Assembly (NCBI GenBank): GCA_020636575.1 | Contig: JACJXP010000001.1 | Location: 434,001 to 498,000 of the forward strand | DNA: 64,000 nt | Direction of reading: 5' to 3' | Source: Chitinophagales bacterium | Lineage (GTDB): Bacteria; Bacteroidota; Bacteroidia; Chitinophagales; Chitinophagaceae | Shown here: one piece after another, positions 51,269-60,493 of the stretch | Numbering within the stretch: position 1 is the stretch's first letter | Layout: the number at the start of each line of letters is the position of its first letter | Notes under the pieces: generated by a model | Seen by the model: only the letters and a program-made list of their open reading frames with translations | Database searches by the model: none | Told to the model about the DNA's origin: nothing | Made by a program: the position numbers and the translations under genes

Positions 51269-52066
51269 TTATTTCTTTGTTTGCGAAGCTAAAAACAAGT
51301 CCAGCGCAGAGACCATACTTGGGGCTTCTGGTTGGGGGGCTATGATACCAAGGTTTAAACCCGCCTCTTCAATGGCACGGGATGTATTACTCCCAAAAGC
51401 GCCGATCACAGTTCCATTCTGTCTGAAACCGGGGGCATTATCAAAAAGGCTTTTTACACCGCTGGGTGTAAAAAAGCAAATGATATCATATTCTGTACTC
51501 TGTAATACTTTTTTTATGTCGCTGCTTTTGGTACGATACATAAAAGCCAGCATAAAATCACACTCATTGGTTTTTAGCCAGTTAACTATGTCATTATCCT
51601 GCTGGTTCTCAGAACACACATACAGGAATTTCTCATTGTTCTTATGCTTATTGAAAACATCAAAAAGACTTTTATTGGTGCCATCTGCCCCGTAAAAAAC
51701 CTTTCTTTTCCTGTACAAAATGAACTTTTGAAGATATAAGGCCACTGCTTCTGTAATACAGAAGTATTTGGTATCCTGTGAAACATTCACTTTCATCTCC
51801 TCACAGGTCCTGAAAAAATGATCGATGGCATTGCGGCTGGTAAAAATGATCGCCGTATAATTTTGGATCTCAATTTTTTGTTTACGGAACTCCCTTGCTG
51901 AAATACCTTCTAATTCTATAAAAGGATGAAAATCAAGTTCTACATTGTATTTCCTGGTAAGCTCAAAATACGGAGACTTATCGCTTTCGGGCCTCGGTTG
52001 GGAAATAAGTATCTTCTGAATAGCTTTGGCCTGAACATCGGCCTTGTTAACCCCATTTTTACTCAT
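51269..52066 (-). CDS. hemD: uroporphyrinogen-III synthase
   Basis: Cyclises hydroxymethylbilane to uroporphyrinogen III in haem synthesis (cytoplasm). The 265-residue protein shows the weakly conserved HemD pattern: ILISQPRPESDKSPYFEL at the N-terminus, AIIFTSRNAIDHFF in the first domain, and DIICFFTPSGVKSLFDN with VIGAFGSNTSRAIEEAG in the second. The start at 52066 is chosen because the frame's first methionine (52093) lies inside the -7 box. It follows DUF4271, a neighbour pair I recall as conserved in the phylum. Confidence 0.85.
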   Translation of the reverse strand: MSKNGVNKADVQAKAIQKILISQPRPESDKSPYFELTRKYNVELDFHPFIELEGISAREFRKQKIEIQNYTAIIFTSRNAIDHFFRTCEEMKVNVSQDTKYFCITEAVALYLQKFILYRKRKVFYGADGTNKSLFDVFNKHKNNEKFLYVCSENQQDNDIVNWLKTNECDFMLAFMYRTKSSDIKKVLQSTEYDIICFFTPSGVKSLFDNAPGFRQNGTVIGAFGSNTSRAIEEAGLNLGIIAPQPEAPSMVSALDLFLASQTKK

Positions 52067-52090
52067 GTTCGGTTCGGCTAAAATTGGCTG

Positions 52091-52098
52091 CAAAGTTA
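52091..52098 (-). promoter_or_regulatory. candidate -7 box for hemD
   Basis: The minus strand reads TAACTTTG (TAnnTTTG), 24 bases before the hemD start and overlapping the DUF4271 stop codon. Confidence 0.5.
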
Positions 52099-53079
52099 AG
52101 CAGATATAGTGAAAAATACCAACAATAGCTTGTATATCAGCAAAAGAGGAATGATCTCAAAAGCAAGCAGATAGATAAAAAAGTGAAAAGGATTGACTTT
52201 GACCTGATTACGAACCACCCCATATGTCATAATAAAACGGTAAAATAGAATAGCCCCGATTAAAACTAAGGAAAGGGTAAAAGAAGCCGCATAGATCCCC
52301 TCTTTTGAAAATGCCAATAATACTAGGAATGGCAAAAGCACAATCCCCATCATTTTATTGGCAATGAATACAATAAAAGAATAGGATTCTGCCGCTTCCT
52401 GCATCCCAAAAACCCAGCCTGTTAGTTTAAGCCCCAAAAACTTAACGCTATAAGTTACTGATAGTCCCAGGATACAATAAAACATCAGCAGCCAGAAATT
52501 TCCTGTGAAATCCAGGTCGTAGCTTTTAAGAATAAGGGTGATATAGAAACCGCCTGTTACAAAAAAGAAAATATTAAGCAATAAAGAAGGTAATGGTGTC
52601 TGCACCAATTGTTCCCTTATCTGTACCTGGTTCAGTGTTCGCCTGAAAAAAAGCCGGAACAGATCATTAAAATACTTGGGAAAGGCAAGTCTTAATAACG
52701 AGAAAACGATAATTAAAAAAACAATTGTGTAAAAAAGCCATTCTTTACCTGTAAATTTTTTTTTGCCTGACACTTCACGAAACTCAGGTGTAGCAGTAAA
52801 ATCAAAATAAGGATGGTGTTGCATGATCGGCCATGACAGCTCCTCACTCCTCATTCCTGTTTTACCAGCTAAAAATAACATAGAACTGTCTGCCGGTTTT
52901 CTTGAAACAGAGAGAGTATCCGGAACTACAATGGCAGTGTCCTTATTAATTACAGTAACTGTATCTTTTACAACGGCAGTATCAGTTGCAATCCTGTTAA
53001 CCGAACCGGTATCCGATTGGGTATACCCATTTGCAGTCAGGTAGAACAATACTATTATGCCGCAAAAGATCTTTTTCAA
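52096..53079 (-). CDS. DUF4271 membrane protein
   Basis: A 327-residue protein with a signal peptide (1-20), a threonine/valine-rich extracytoplasmic stretch, and five or six membrane helices in the C-terminal two thirds, beginning with EWLFYTIVFLIIVFSLLRLA. This is DUF4271, of unknown function, found in Bacteroidota next to hemD. It starts with TTG at 53079; a good -7 box lies 16 bases upstream at 53096-53103. Confidence 0.8.
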   Translation of the reverse strand: MKKIFCGIIVLFYLTANGYTQSDTGSVNRIATDTAVVKDTVTVINKDTAIVVPDTLSVSRKPADSSMLFLAGKTGMRSEELSWPIMQHHPYFDFTATPEFREVSGKKKFTGKEWLFYTIVFLIIVFSLLRLAFPKYFNDLFRLFFRRTLNQVQIREQLVQTPLPSLLLNIFFFVTGGFYITLILKSYDLDFTGNFWLLMFYCILGLSVTYSVKFLGLKLTGWVFGMQEAAESYSFIVFIANKMMGIVLLPFLVLLAFSKEGIYAASFTLSLVLIGAILFYRFIMTYGVVRNQVKVNPFHFFIYLLAFEIIPLLLIYKLLLVFFTISA

Positions 53080-53095
53080 ACAATAGAATTTATAA

Positions 53096-53103
53096 CAAAT
53101 GTA
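53096..53103 (-). promoter_or_regulatory. candidate -7 box for the DUF4271 gene
   Basis: The minus strand reads TACATTTG (TAnnTTTG), 16 bases before the TTG start at 53079. Confidence 0.45.
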
Positions 53104-53112
53104 TAAAGCGGG

Positions 53113-54918
53113 TTAGAAATAATTGATAAACCCGAAATGGATTTTTGACTGACGAAGATTGAACTCCGTATCATTTCTTTTTCCCACGGCCCATGCCAGG
53201 TTAAACAATCCTGCTTTTGTTTCAAAAGCAAGCCCTAGTCCCGTCCCAATATAAGTATAACTCAAACCCGGCTTTTTTGAATTATCTGCGCCCCAGCCTC
53301 CATCCAGCAAAACATAAAAAAAGGAATTTTGTCCTACCAGGTAACGGTATTCTGCCGTACCGATCACATAATGTGACAGATACTGGCTCTCTTCATCAAA
53401 CCCTCTCAATAGTTTATATCCTCCTATTTGAAACAACTCATTTCTAAAAACATTACCGCTTTCAAAAATGCCGGCATTTAGCATAGTTTTTATAGTACTC
53501 CGCCTTTTTGCAAAAGGAAAATAATGAGCTGCCGTAGCCTGCATCCTGAACTGGTAGGTTTTCAGTTTGATCGTATCATAAAGCCTGTCAAAATCAAAAG
53601 AGGGGTCTCCTGGATCTTTTAGTTCAAGTATTTCATTATTTTTTTTGATCCGCTTAGTTCCTGTAGACGTAATGATCCTGATTTCATTTCCCTGGACAGG
53701 GTTAAATCGATAATTGGTATTGTTGAATTCATAATCAACACCAAGATTAATAGAACTAACATCCCCGATTTCCGGAAGCCTGCGGTTTTGAACGATCTGT
53801 TGCGCATTGATACCTCCTGAACTGATATAAGTTTGCAATCGTTGCACAAAGATTTTTCCTGCCTGGTTGGCATTCAGGTTATACTGGGCCCCCAAACGCA
53901 GGTTAATATTCACAAAACTGCTATCCTTACGGAAAATGTCAAACCCAAAATCAACGCCTACGGGTGAATGAAAAATATAAGGGTAATTAAAAAGAATATT
54001 CAAACGGGGTGATTTCACTTGTATCTGCTGCCAGTTCAACCCTATTGTTTCACCCGACCCCAATGCATTTCGTAAAAGTATATTGGCCTCACCGGTGATC
54101 AATAATTTTTTGGAAGAAAGCTGATCATTATTCGGAAGAAAACCAACCAATACGTTGATCTGGCTGCTTCGTTTTTGCTTAAGGTATAAATTCAAAACTG
54201 AACCCGTACCAAGCCTGGTTAATGTAGCAGGTTGTTCCTCTTCCACATAAGCCAGTTCACTGATCTTTTTACTGACCTGCAGCAGCTTTTGTTTTTGATA
54301 TATGCTTCCGTCAGGTATATCTAAATAGCGTTGAAGATAATCTTTAGAGATCTTTGCATTTCCATAGATGCGGATACTGTCTATTTTATATAAGGGCCCT
54401 TTATCTGCTTTCAGCAAAGCAAAAACACTATCATTATCAATTTGCAGGCTATCCAGGAAAATACGGGCAAAAGGATAGCCGGTATTTTCCAGGTGATCCA
54501 GTAATTTTTCCTGCCATTGTTGTACCTGCACAAAATCCATTGGTCTGCCGGTAAAGTTTTTGTCCCGCCAGCCAACTTCCTCCAATAAAGCCGGGTCAAT
54601 GCCGCCGGCATCCAGTTTTGCCCAACGATAAACATTGCCCAAAAAAAGGGTCAGCCGGGCTGCTGTTGAATCAAATGATACTGAATCCACAGAAGCTGTA
54701 ACGTACCCCTTTCCCTGCAACAGCAAAGGCAACTGGTTGATATATTGCACACATTCCAGGCGAGATGCAAAATTGGTTCGTATACCGGTTGCTGAAACAA
54801 TAGAAGCAGAATCTTTATCTGCACCAGATATATGCAAGGGATAATTTGTCTGCGCAGCGGATGGCAGGTACGGCAGCAAAAATACAAGAACCGATATTTG
54901 CAGTCTGAATTTGATCAT
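53113..54918 (-). CDS. BamA/TamA-family outer-membrane protein
   Basis: A 601-residue protein with a signal peptide (1-22), a POTRA-containing region (about 95-260, ENTGYPFARIFLDSLQIDN and IRIYGNAKISKDYLQRYL), and a C-terminal 16-strand beta-barrel of the bacterial surface antigen family with GGYKLLRGFDEESQY, a form of the RGF motif. It is shorter than the essential BamA, so it is probably a second Omp85-type protein. It precedes DUF4271 by 33 bases on the same strand. Confidence 0.85.
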   Translation of the reverse strand: MIKFRLQISVLVFLLPYLPSAAQTNYPLHISGADKDSASIVSATGIRTNFASRLECVQYINQLPLLLQGKGYVTASVDSVSFDSTAARLTLFLGNVYRWAKLDAGGIDPALLEEVGWRDKNFTGRPMDFVQVQQWQEKLLDHLENTGYPFARIFLDSLQIDNDSVFALLKADKGPLYKIDSIRIYGNAKISKDYLQRYLDIPDGSIYQKQKLLQVSKKISELAYVEEEQPATLTRLGTGSVLNLYLKQKRSSQINVLVGFLPNNDQLSSKKLLITGEANILLRNALGSGETIGLNWQQIQVKSPRLNILFNYPYIFHSPVGVDFGFDIFRKDSSFVNINLRLGAQYNLNANQAGKIFVQRLQTYISSGGINAQQIVQNRRLPEIGDVSSINLGVDYEFNNTNYRFNPVQGNEIRIITSTGTKRIKKNNEILELKDPGDPSFDFDRLYDTIKLKTYQFRMQATAAHYFPFAKRRSTIKTMLNAGIFESGNVFRNELFQIGGYKLLRGFDEESQYLSHYVIGTAEYRYLVGQNSFFYVLLDGGWGADNSKKPGLSYTYIGTGLGLAFETKAGLFNLAWAVGKRNDTEFNLRQSKIHFGFINYF

Positions 54919-54979
54919 GCAGCTTTTCGCAAGGATAATCAGTTGGTGAGGTAAAAATATTCATTAATAAACAATTCTA

Positions 54980-56089
54980 TTGGCCGGAATTTATCTACAT
55001 ATCCCCTTTTGTAAACAAGCCTGTCATTATTGCAACTTTCATTTTTCTACCTCGCTCCGGTATCAAAACGAATTAACGGAAGCTTTATTGAAAGAAATAG
55101 AACTGCAGGCAAATTATCCCGGCAAAGAAACAATAAGCACTATCTACTTCGGTGGTGGTACCCCTTCTCTGATGCCGGTTGAGAGTTTAGAAATGATTTT
55201 GGAAAAGATCAGACAACATTTTTCCATAGATCCGGATGCAGAAATAACCCTGGAAGCTAACCCGGATGATATGGATAACGATAACCTGGCCGCATGGAAA
55301 CAAGCGGGAGTCAACCGGCTTAGTATCGGTATACAAAGTTTTTTTGAAGAGGACCTGCTTTGGATGAACCGGGCACATAATGCAAAACAGGCAAAAGAAA
55401 GTATAGAAGCAGCGCTTCAACACTTTGATAATATCTCTATTGATCTCATTTATGGTGTTCCGGGATTAACAAATGAAAGATGGGAACAAAATGTAATGAC
55501 AGCTTTGGAATATAATATTCCGCACCTTTCCTGCTATGCACTGACAGTGGAACCCAAAACACCGCTTGACAAACTGATCAGGCTAAGTAAAAAAGAAGAC
55601 ACAGTTCCTGAAAATCAGTCAGAACAATTTCTCTTATTGATGCAATGGATGCGTAATGCCGGTTATGAACATTATGAAATTTCCAATTTTGCATTGCCGG
55701 GAAAACGAAGCCGGCACAACTCATCATACTGGAAAGGAGAAAAATACCTGGGTATCGGCCCCTCATCTCATTCATACAATGGCGAAAGCCGCCAATGGAA
55801 CCTGGCCAATAACCAACAATATATTCAAGCTATTAAAAAAGGAATGGTTCCTTTTGAGAAAGAAGAACTCTCACACATTCAAAAATTGAATGAGCATATT
55901 ATGATCTCGTTGCGGACCATGGAAGGTTTACTGCTCAGTTCATTATCAAAAGAAGAAAAAGACAAGATCATAAGCGCTTCAAAAAGATATACCAGTTCAG
56001 GACATCTGCTGATCAAAGATGACTCACTGATACTTACCGATGAAGGGAAATTATTGGCAGATGGTATTGCTGCTGCCTTGTTCTTTTAG
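54980..56089 (+). CDS. hemW: radical SAM haem chaperone HemW
   Basis: A 369-residue radical SAM protein that binds and inserts haem (formerly annotated as oxygen-independent coproporphyrinogen III oxidase). The iron-sulfur motif is CKQACHYC (Cys11, Cys15, Cys18), and TIYFGGGTPSLM, LEANPDD and SIGIQSFFEEDL follow. It lacks the extra N-terminal cysteine of true HemN. The start codon is TTG at 54980. Its stop overlaps by four bases the stop of a convergent small membrane protein. Confidence 0.95.
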   Translation: MAGIYLHIPFCKQACHYCNFHFSTSLRYQNELTEALLKEIELQANYPGKETISTIYFGGGTPSLMPVESLEMILEKIRQHFSIDPDAEITLEANPDDMDNDNLAAWKQAGVNRLSIGIQSFFEEDLLWMNRAHNAKQAKESIEAALQHFDNISIDLIYGVPGLTNERWEQNVMTALEYNIPHLSCYALTVEPKTPLDKLIRLSKKEDTVPENQSEQFLLLMQWMRNAGYEHYEISNFALPGKRSRHNSSYWKGEKYLGIGPSSHSYNGESRQWNLANNQQYIQAIKKGMVPFEKEELSHIQKLNEHIMISLRTMEGLLLSSLSKEEKDKIISASKRYTSSGHLLIKDDSLILTDEGKLLADGIAAALFF

Positions 56090-56292
56090 CCCTTACGGAA
56101 AAGAGCAAAGATCACATTGAGCAAACAACCTACCGCAACGATAGAAGTAAGAATAAAGCTGAACCATTTAATAGGGTGAGGTTTGGTACTGCCCTCTTTT
56201 TTACCCTCCTGCCATTTATTAAAATCAAGGACGTTCAAAACCAATAATATCACTGCAGCAATAAGGAAAACAACCTGGAAAAACTGGATCAT
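56086..56292 (-). CDS. small two-helix membrane protein
   Basis: A 68-residue protein with two predicted membrane helices (about 3-21 and 44-64) separated by a charged loop (DFNKWQEGKKEGSTKPHP). No family is recognised. It lies next to a second, 33-residue membrane protein encoded upstream at 56327-56428 on the same strand, and its stop overlaps the hemW stop. Probably real because of the clear helix-loop-helix composition. Confidence 0.6.
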   Translation of the reverse strand: MIQFFQVVFLIAAVILLVLNVLDFNKWQEGKKEGSTKPHPIKWFSFILTSIVAVGCLLNVIFALFRKG

Positions 56293-56326
56293 AGAAACAA
56301 ATTTCTTCGACGTGAAGTTAGCAGTT

Positions 56327-56428
56327 TTAACGATACTGCTTCCAGAAATCGTAGGCCTGTTTGAGCAACAGGCAGGCCACCATGATCAAAATGGCAGCGG
56401 GAGCAAAACCATGATAAGAAAGTGGCAT
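56327..56428 (-). CDS. 33-residue membrane microprotein
   Basis: A short frame encodes MPLSYHGFAPAAILIMVACL followed by LLKQAYDFWKQYR and TAA. It has one predicted membrane helix (about 9-22) and a basic, aromatic tail. It lies 34 bases upstream of the 68-residue membrane protein on the same strand and 44 bases after gpsA. Too short for usual gene finders; the composition looks protein-like, but no ribosome site is seen. Confidence 0.45.
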   Translation of the reverse strand: MPLSYHGFAPAAILIMVACLLLKQAYDFWKQYR

Positions 56429-56472
56429 AGGGTTAATGTTTAAATTCCAAAAAATAGAAACCTATCTATAAA

Positions 56473-57510
56473 TCAGACCATTACCTGTTCTATGCGTTTA
56501 AACCCTTCTGCCGGTTTAACATTTTCCCATAAAATTTTATAAACTGTTTCAGCGATCGGAATATTAACCTTGACCGTTTTGTTGATAGTATTGATACATT
56601 TTGCGGCATTATACCCTTCTGCCACCATATTCAGCTCCAATTGAGCTGCTTTAACCGAATAGCCCTTTCCGATCATATTACCGAATGTGCGGTTACGGCT
56701 AAAAAGGGAATAACAAGTAACAAGGAGGTCGCCCAAATAAACCGATGCAGCATAGTTAGGTGTTTTTCGATGAGTGACCGGGTCTTCCCCTTCATGCTCT
56801 CCCACGGTGATATGCTCAGCTCCTGATTCTTTTAAAAAGGCCGCCATTTCATCAGCCGCATTAGCTATGTAGACACTCAAAAAATTATCCCCGTACTCCA
56901 ATCCATGCGCAATACCGGCTCCCAATGCATAAATATTTTTTAATACCGCTGCATACTGAACTCCCAAAATATCATGGTTCACAACGGTGCTGATATAAGA
57001 AGTTGTAAAATGAGAAGCTATTTCTGATGCTGCCGTAATATCAATCCCTGAAAAAGTGAGATAAGAAAGCTTTTCCTCAGCTACTTCCTCTGCATGGCAG
57101 GGACCCAAAACAGCAAAATAATCCTCCAATGGTATTCCAAAGCGTTCTTTTAAAAAGTAATTAAGCAAAATATTTTTCTCAGGTAAAATACCCTTGACAG
57201 CTGAAACTACTTTTTTGCCTTTCCAGTTTTCTGCTTGCAAAGATGAAAGGCTTTCTTCTACATAAGCAGATGGAACAGCGATGACCAGCACATCCGATGA
57301 TGCAACAATAGCTGCAATACTATCTGACATGTTCAGTAATGAAACATCAAATGTGGCCGAACTGAGATAATGAGGATTATGATTTCTTTCTTTGATATAA
57401 TGAATGGTAGCAGCATTTCGTATCCACCAGTTGATAGTATGCTTTTTATCTGTCAATATTTTTGCGAGGGCAGTTGCCCAGCTACCACTTCCTATTATAC
57501 CAAACTTCAT
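56473..57510 (-). CDS. gpsA: glycerol-3-phosphate dehydrogenase [NAD(P)+]
   Basis: Makes sn-glycerol 3-phosphate from dihydroxyacetone phosphate for phospholipid synthesis. The start at 57510 gives MKFGIIGSGSWATALAKILT, the family's Rossmann motif. The catalytic region includes VSAVKGILPE, LGPCHAEEVAEE and QYAAVLKNIYALGAGIAHG (active-site lysine in LKN). About 345 residues, normal. The next gene downstream is the microprotein. Confidence 0.95.
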   Translation of the reverse strand: MKFGIIGSGSWATALAKILTDKKHTINWWIRNAATIHYIKERNHNPHYLSSATFDVSLLNMSDSIAAIVASSDVLVIAVPSAYVEESLSSLQAENWKGKKVVSAVKGILPEKNILLNYFLKERFGIPLEDYFAVLGPCHAEEVAEEKLSYLTFSGIDITAASEIASHFTTSYISTVVNHDILGVQYAAVLKNIYALGAGIAHGLEYGDNFLSVYIANAADEMAAFLKESGAEHITVGEHEGEDPVTHRKTPNYAASVYLGDLLVTCYSLFSRNRTFGNMIGKGYSVKAAQLELNMVAEGYNAAKCINTINKTVKVNIPIAETVYKILWENVKPAEGFKRIEQVMV

Positions 57511-57581
57511 ATTTGCCGGAGAATTTTTCAGCAATAAAGATAAGAAGATGATGACCGCAACAGAAACGGCCCGGCTTTCAT

Positions 57582-58925
57582 TTACTTTTCAAACAATTTT
57601 TCCCTGGGCACTACTTTTACTTTTGTGCCATTCTTGAGTGTCTTGCTTATGGCAGAATAAGGATCACTTACCACTTCTTCGCCTTCTTTTAATCCGCTGA
57701 GTATCTCTATATAGGTTATATCCTGTATGCCTGAACGAACTACTCTTTTCTCCACAGTGCCATCTGCCTTTAATACAAACACCACTTCTTCCAGTTCATC
57801 ATCATAGGCCAGTGATGAACGTTGGTCTTCATCTTCCCTTCCTTCCGTTTCTTCTTTCTTTTTATCAGCAATACTCTTGTCACTTCCTTTTACCCGGGCA
57901 TTTACAGCATTGATAGGCACAGCCAGTATATTTTCCACCCTTCTTGTTTTAATATCAGCGCTGGCATTCATACCCGGACGAAAAGGGAATGTTTTGGAAG
58001 CAAGATCCTGGTAAGAATCTTTGATCAGCCGGATACGAACTTCGTAATTGGTTACATCATTGGTACTGGCTAATGTTGATGAACTTTTTGTACTACTGGC
58101 TATCTTGGTCACTATACCTTTAAATTTCCGGTTATTATATGCATCCACTTCTACATCAGCAGAATCACCGATGCTTACTTTCACAATATCATTCTCTCCT
58201 ACATCCACCCTTACTTCCAGTACAGACATATCTGCCACCGTCATCATTTCTGTACCAATATTAAAACTGTTACCCGCTACTCTTTCTCCCTGTTTCACCT
58301 GTAATGAGGATATCACTCCATCCATTGGTGCAGTGAGTACGGTACGACTAAGATCTTTGTTGGCTTTACTTAGACCTACCTGTGTGCTTTGCACATTTGC
58401 CTTTAAGCTTTTGATATTCTGCAAAGCTGCATTATAGTTGGATCGGGCTGATCTTAATGTGGTTTCAAACTGTTCCAGTTCTGCCCGGGAGATCACTTTG
58501 TCATCATATAACTTTTTGTTACGGTCATAGGTTTGCTGTGCCAGTTCCAGGTTAGCTTTTAAAGCTTCCAGAGCAGCTGTACTATTATCTACAGAAGCAA
58601 CAGACTGGTTTACTCTTGATGCAGCTTCATCTCTTTGCAAAGCATAGATATCAGAAAAAATACGGGCCAGCACCTGCCCCCTTTTTACACTGTCTCCTTC
58701 CTGCACATCCAGGTCAGTGATCTCACCCGAAATATCCGGGCTGATCTTTACTTCTACCTCAGGATAAATTTTTCCGCTGGCATTTACCGTTTCTATGATC
58801 GTTCTACGGGTTACTCTTTCAATAGCCACTTTCTCTGCCTTATCCTTACCACTAACTTTTATTATTATAAGTACTACTGCCAATAAAGCAACAATGATCA
58901 GTATCCATTTTAATCTCTTTTTCAT
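57582..58925 (-). CDS. efflux periplasmic adaptor (MacA/HlyD family)
   Basis: A 447-residue membrane fusion protein with an N-terminal membrane helix (7-26). The lipoyl-like domain (VEVKISPDISGEITDLDVQE) flanks a coiled coil (about 85-190), and the second half (VLTAPMDGVISSLQVKQGE) closes it. The pattern is MacA-like, the type that works with ABC permease MacB. It follows the TolC-type gene by nine bases in one operon. No MacB or RND pump gene is next; gpsA follows instead, so the transporter partner is elsewhere. Confidence 0.88.
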   Translation of the reverse strand: MKKRLKWILIIVALLAVVLIIIKVSGKDKAEKVAIERVTRRTIIETVNASGKIYPEVEVKISPDISGEITDLDVQEGDSVKRGQVLARIFSDIYALQRDEAASRVNQSVASVDNSTAALEALKANLELAQQTYDRNKKLYDDKVISRAELEQFETTLRSARSNYNAALQNIKSLKANVQSTQVGLSKANKDLSRTVLTAPMDGVISSLQVKQGERVAGNSFNIGTEMMTVADMSVLEVRVDVGENDIVKVSIGDSADVEVDAYNNRKFKGIVTKIASSTKSSSTLASTNDVTNYEVRIRLIKDSYQDLASKTFPFRPGMNASADIKTRRVENILAVPINAVNARVKGSDKSIADKKKEETEGREDEDQRSSLAYDDELEEVVFVLKADGTVEKRVVRSGIQDITYIEILSGLKEGEEVVSDPYSAISKTLKNGTKVKVVPREKLFEK

Positions 58926-58934
58926 ATCTCCGGT

Positions 58935-60383
58935 TTATAGCTTGATGCCCTGACCTTTATAAAATTCGAGCAACTTCATTTTAAAAATATAATCATATCG
59001 GGAATATAGAGCCTGGATCTTTGCCCTTTGCACATTTCCCTGGCTATTGATCAGTTCATAGCTTGACAAAAGATTGAGGTCATATCTTTTTTGTGCATAA
59101 TCAAATGCCTTCTCTGCTGTCTGCACACTTTTTACATCAGCATTATATTGCTGCATAGCAGCTGTAGCATCATTATATGCCTGGTAAATATCCTGTTTCA
59201 GTTGCATATCGGCCTGCTCCTTATCCAGTTCCAGTGATTGCAAACTTAGTTTGGACCGTTCCCAGGCTGTTCGGGCACTTTTCCCATTCATGATCGGCAC
59301 ACTAAGGCCGATACCAATGCTCTGCGCAAAGTTTTTGCTGAATTGGTTTGAGAATGATCCGGCTTTCAGGTAACCTAACACATCAGTTCCAACAGTATAT
59401 TGTGGTACTTCTACAGGATAATAAGTCCCGCCACCTGCATCAACCCTGGCACCTGAATTAGCATAACCTGTCAGCACCTGGCTATAGATGGCCCGCTTAA
59501 ATGATATGACATTGGTACCTAATCCCCCAAAAGCAGAAATAGATGGATACATCCCTGCTTTGGCAGCAGCCATTGATTTTTGAGCAGATTGTATGCGTAA
59601 ACTATTTACCTTCTGCTGTGGCAAAGAAGACATCGCCAACGTATATACCGCTTCCGGTTGAAGATCGGCCAATGATTCAATCGGGATAACATCCACCAGT
59701 GGAACAAATACATCAAAATCAGCCCCGGCATCCAGGTTTAGTAACGCCTTCATTTGTAAAATGAATTGCTGTGCAGAAGCCTGTGCAGTAACCAGGCTGG
59801 AACTATCTCTTGCCAATTGGGCCTCCAGCTCAGCAGCATTCAGTTCAGGTAGCGTACCGGCATCCACCCTTTTTCGGGTATTATCTAATTGTGATATGGT
59901 TTGCTGCACCTGTACATCGGCCAATTTAGCCTGCTCTCTTGCTAATAATATCTGCAAATAAGCAACTGCTACATTCAGGGCAATATCATTTTTTATTTTA
60001 TTTACCTGTTCCCTATCTGCTTCCCAGGAAAGTTGGTTGGCCTCGATGGTTCTTTTTTGAGAAAACCAGTTGAAGATATTTACCTGTGATTGTAATTGAA
60101 ACCCGGCGCTGAAAAAGTTATTGTCTTCCAGCACACCGGTGGTAGGGTTCTCCGAACGGCCAAAACGGTAACTGCCGCTGCTGCTGAAATTCAGCGTTGG
60201 CAACTGGGCGGCCTTGCTTTGCTGATAGGTTAATGCCGAAAACCGTGATTGCAGATCTGTTTGCCTTACAGAAATATTGTTCTTTAAAGCATGATCCACA
60301 CAACGGATAAGGTCCCATTTTTCCTGAGCCTGGCATAACTGAACGCTGAGCAATAAAAGAAAACCAGGTAAAACTCTTTTCAT
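58935..60383 (-). CDS. TolC family outer-membrane efflux protein
   Basis: A 482-residue outer-membrane channel with a signal peptide (about 1-19, ending CQAQ) from the start at 60383; the longer frame to 60416 crosses the promoter. Two TolC repeats are visible, with ISVRQTDLQSRFSALTYQQS near the N-terminus and LSVPIMNGKSARTAWERSK near residue 345, and long helical stretches. It is the first gene of a two-gene efflux operon with the adaptor. Its promoter region holds a perfect palindrome at 60397-60410. Confidence 0.9.
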   Translation of the reverse strand: MKRVLPGFLLLLSVQLCQAQEKWDLIRCVDHALKNNISVRQTDLQSRFSALTYQQSKAAQLPTLNFSSSGSYRFGRSENPTTGVLEDNNFFSAGFQLQSQVNIFNWFSQKRTIEANQLSWEADREQVNKIKNDIALNVAVAYLQILLAREQAKLADVQVQQTISQLDNTRKRVDAGTLPELNAAELEAQLARDSSSLVTAQASAQQFILQMKALLNLDAGADFDVFVPLVDVIPIESLADLQPEAVYTLAMSSLPQQKVNSLRIQSAQKSMAAAKAGMYPSISAFGGLGTNVISFKRAIYSQVLTGYANSGARVDAGGGTYYPVEVPQYTVGTDVLGYLKAGSFSNQFSKNFAQSIGIGLSVPIMNGKSARTAWERSKLSLQSLELDKEQADMQLKQDIYQAYNDATAAMQQYNADVKSVQTAEKAFDYAQKRYDLNLLSSYELINSQGNVQRAKIQALYSRYDYIFKMKLLEFYKGQGIKL

Positions 60384-60389
60384 AGGCTG

Positions 60390-60397
60390 CAAAAATA
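60390..60397 (-). promoter_or_regulatory. candidate -7 box of the tolC/adaptor operon
   Basis: The minus strand reads TATTTTTG (TAnnTTTG), six bases before the start at 60383. A TTTG on the minus strand (60414-60417) lies 16 bases upstream, close to the -33 position. Confidence 0.5.
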
Positions 60398-60410
60398 ACC
60401 GAATTCGGTT
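60397..60410. promoter_or_regulatory. perfect 14-bp palindrome in the tolC/adaptor promoter, probable operator
   Basis: AACCGAATTCGGTT is a perfect inverted repeat placed between the candidate -33 and -7 elements, where a bound repressor would block RNA polymerase. No regulator gene is adjacent. Confidence 0.5.
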
Positions 60411-60493
60411 GGTCAAAAGATGATTTATGCTAAGCGGAAGTTAAAAAGGATGTCTGTACTTTTTTAATGGCTTGTCAGTGAGGCAGAGATCTT

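Noticed and set aside
50796..51695. Plus-strand open frame of 299 codons across the YyaL-type gene and hemD
   Set aside because: It is antisense to two genes with clear family motifs and to a terminator, has no start signal and no recognisable domain.
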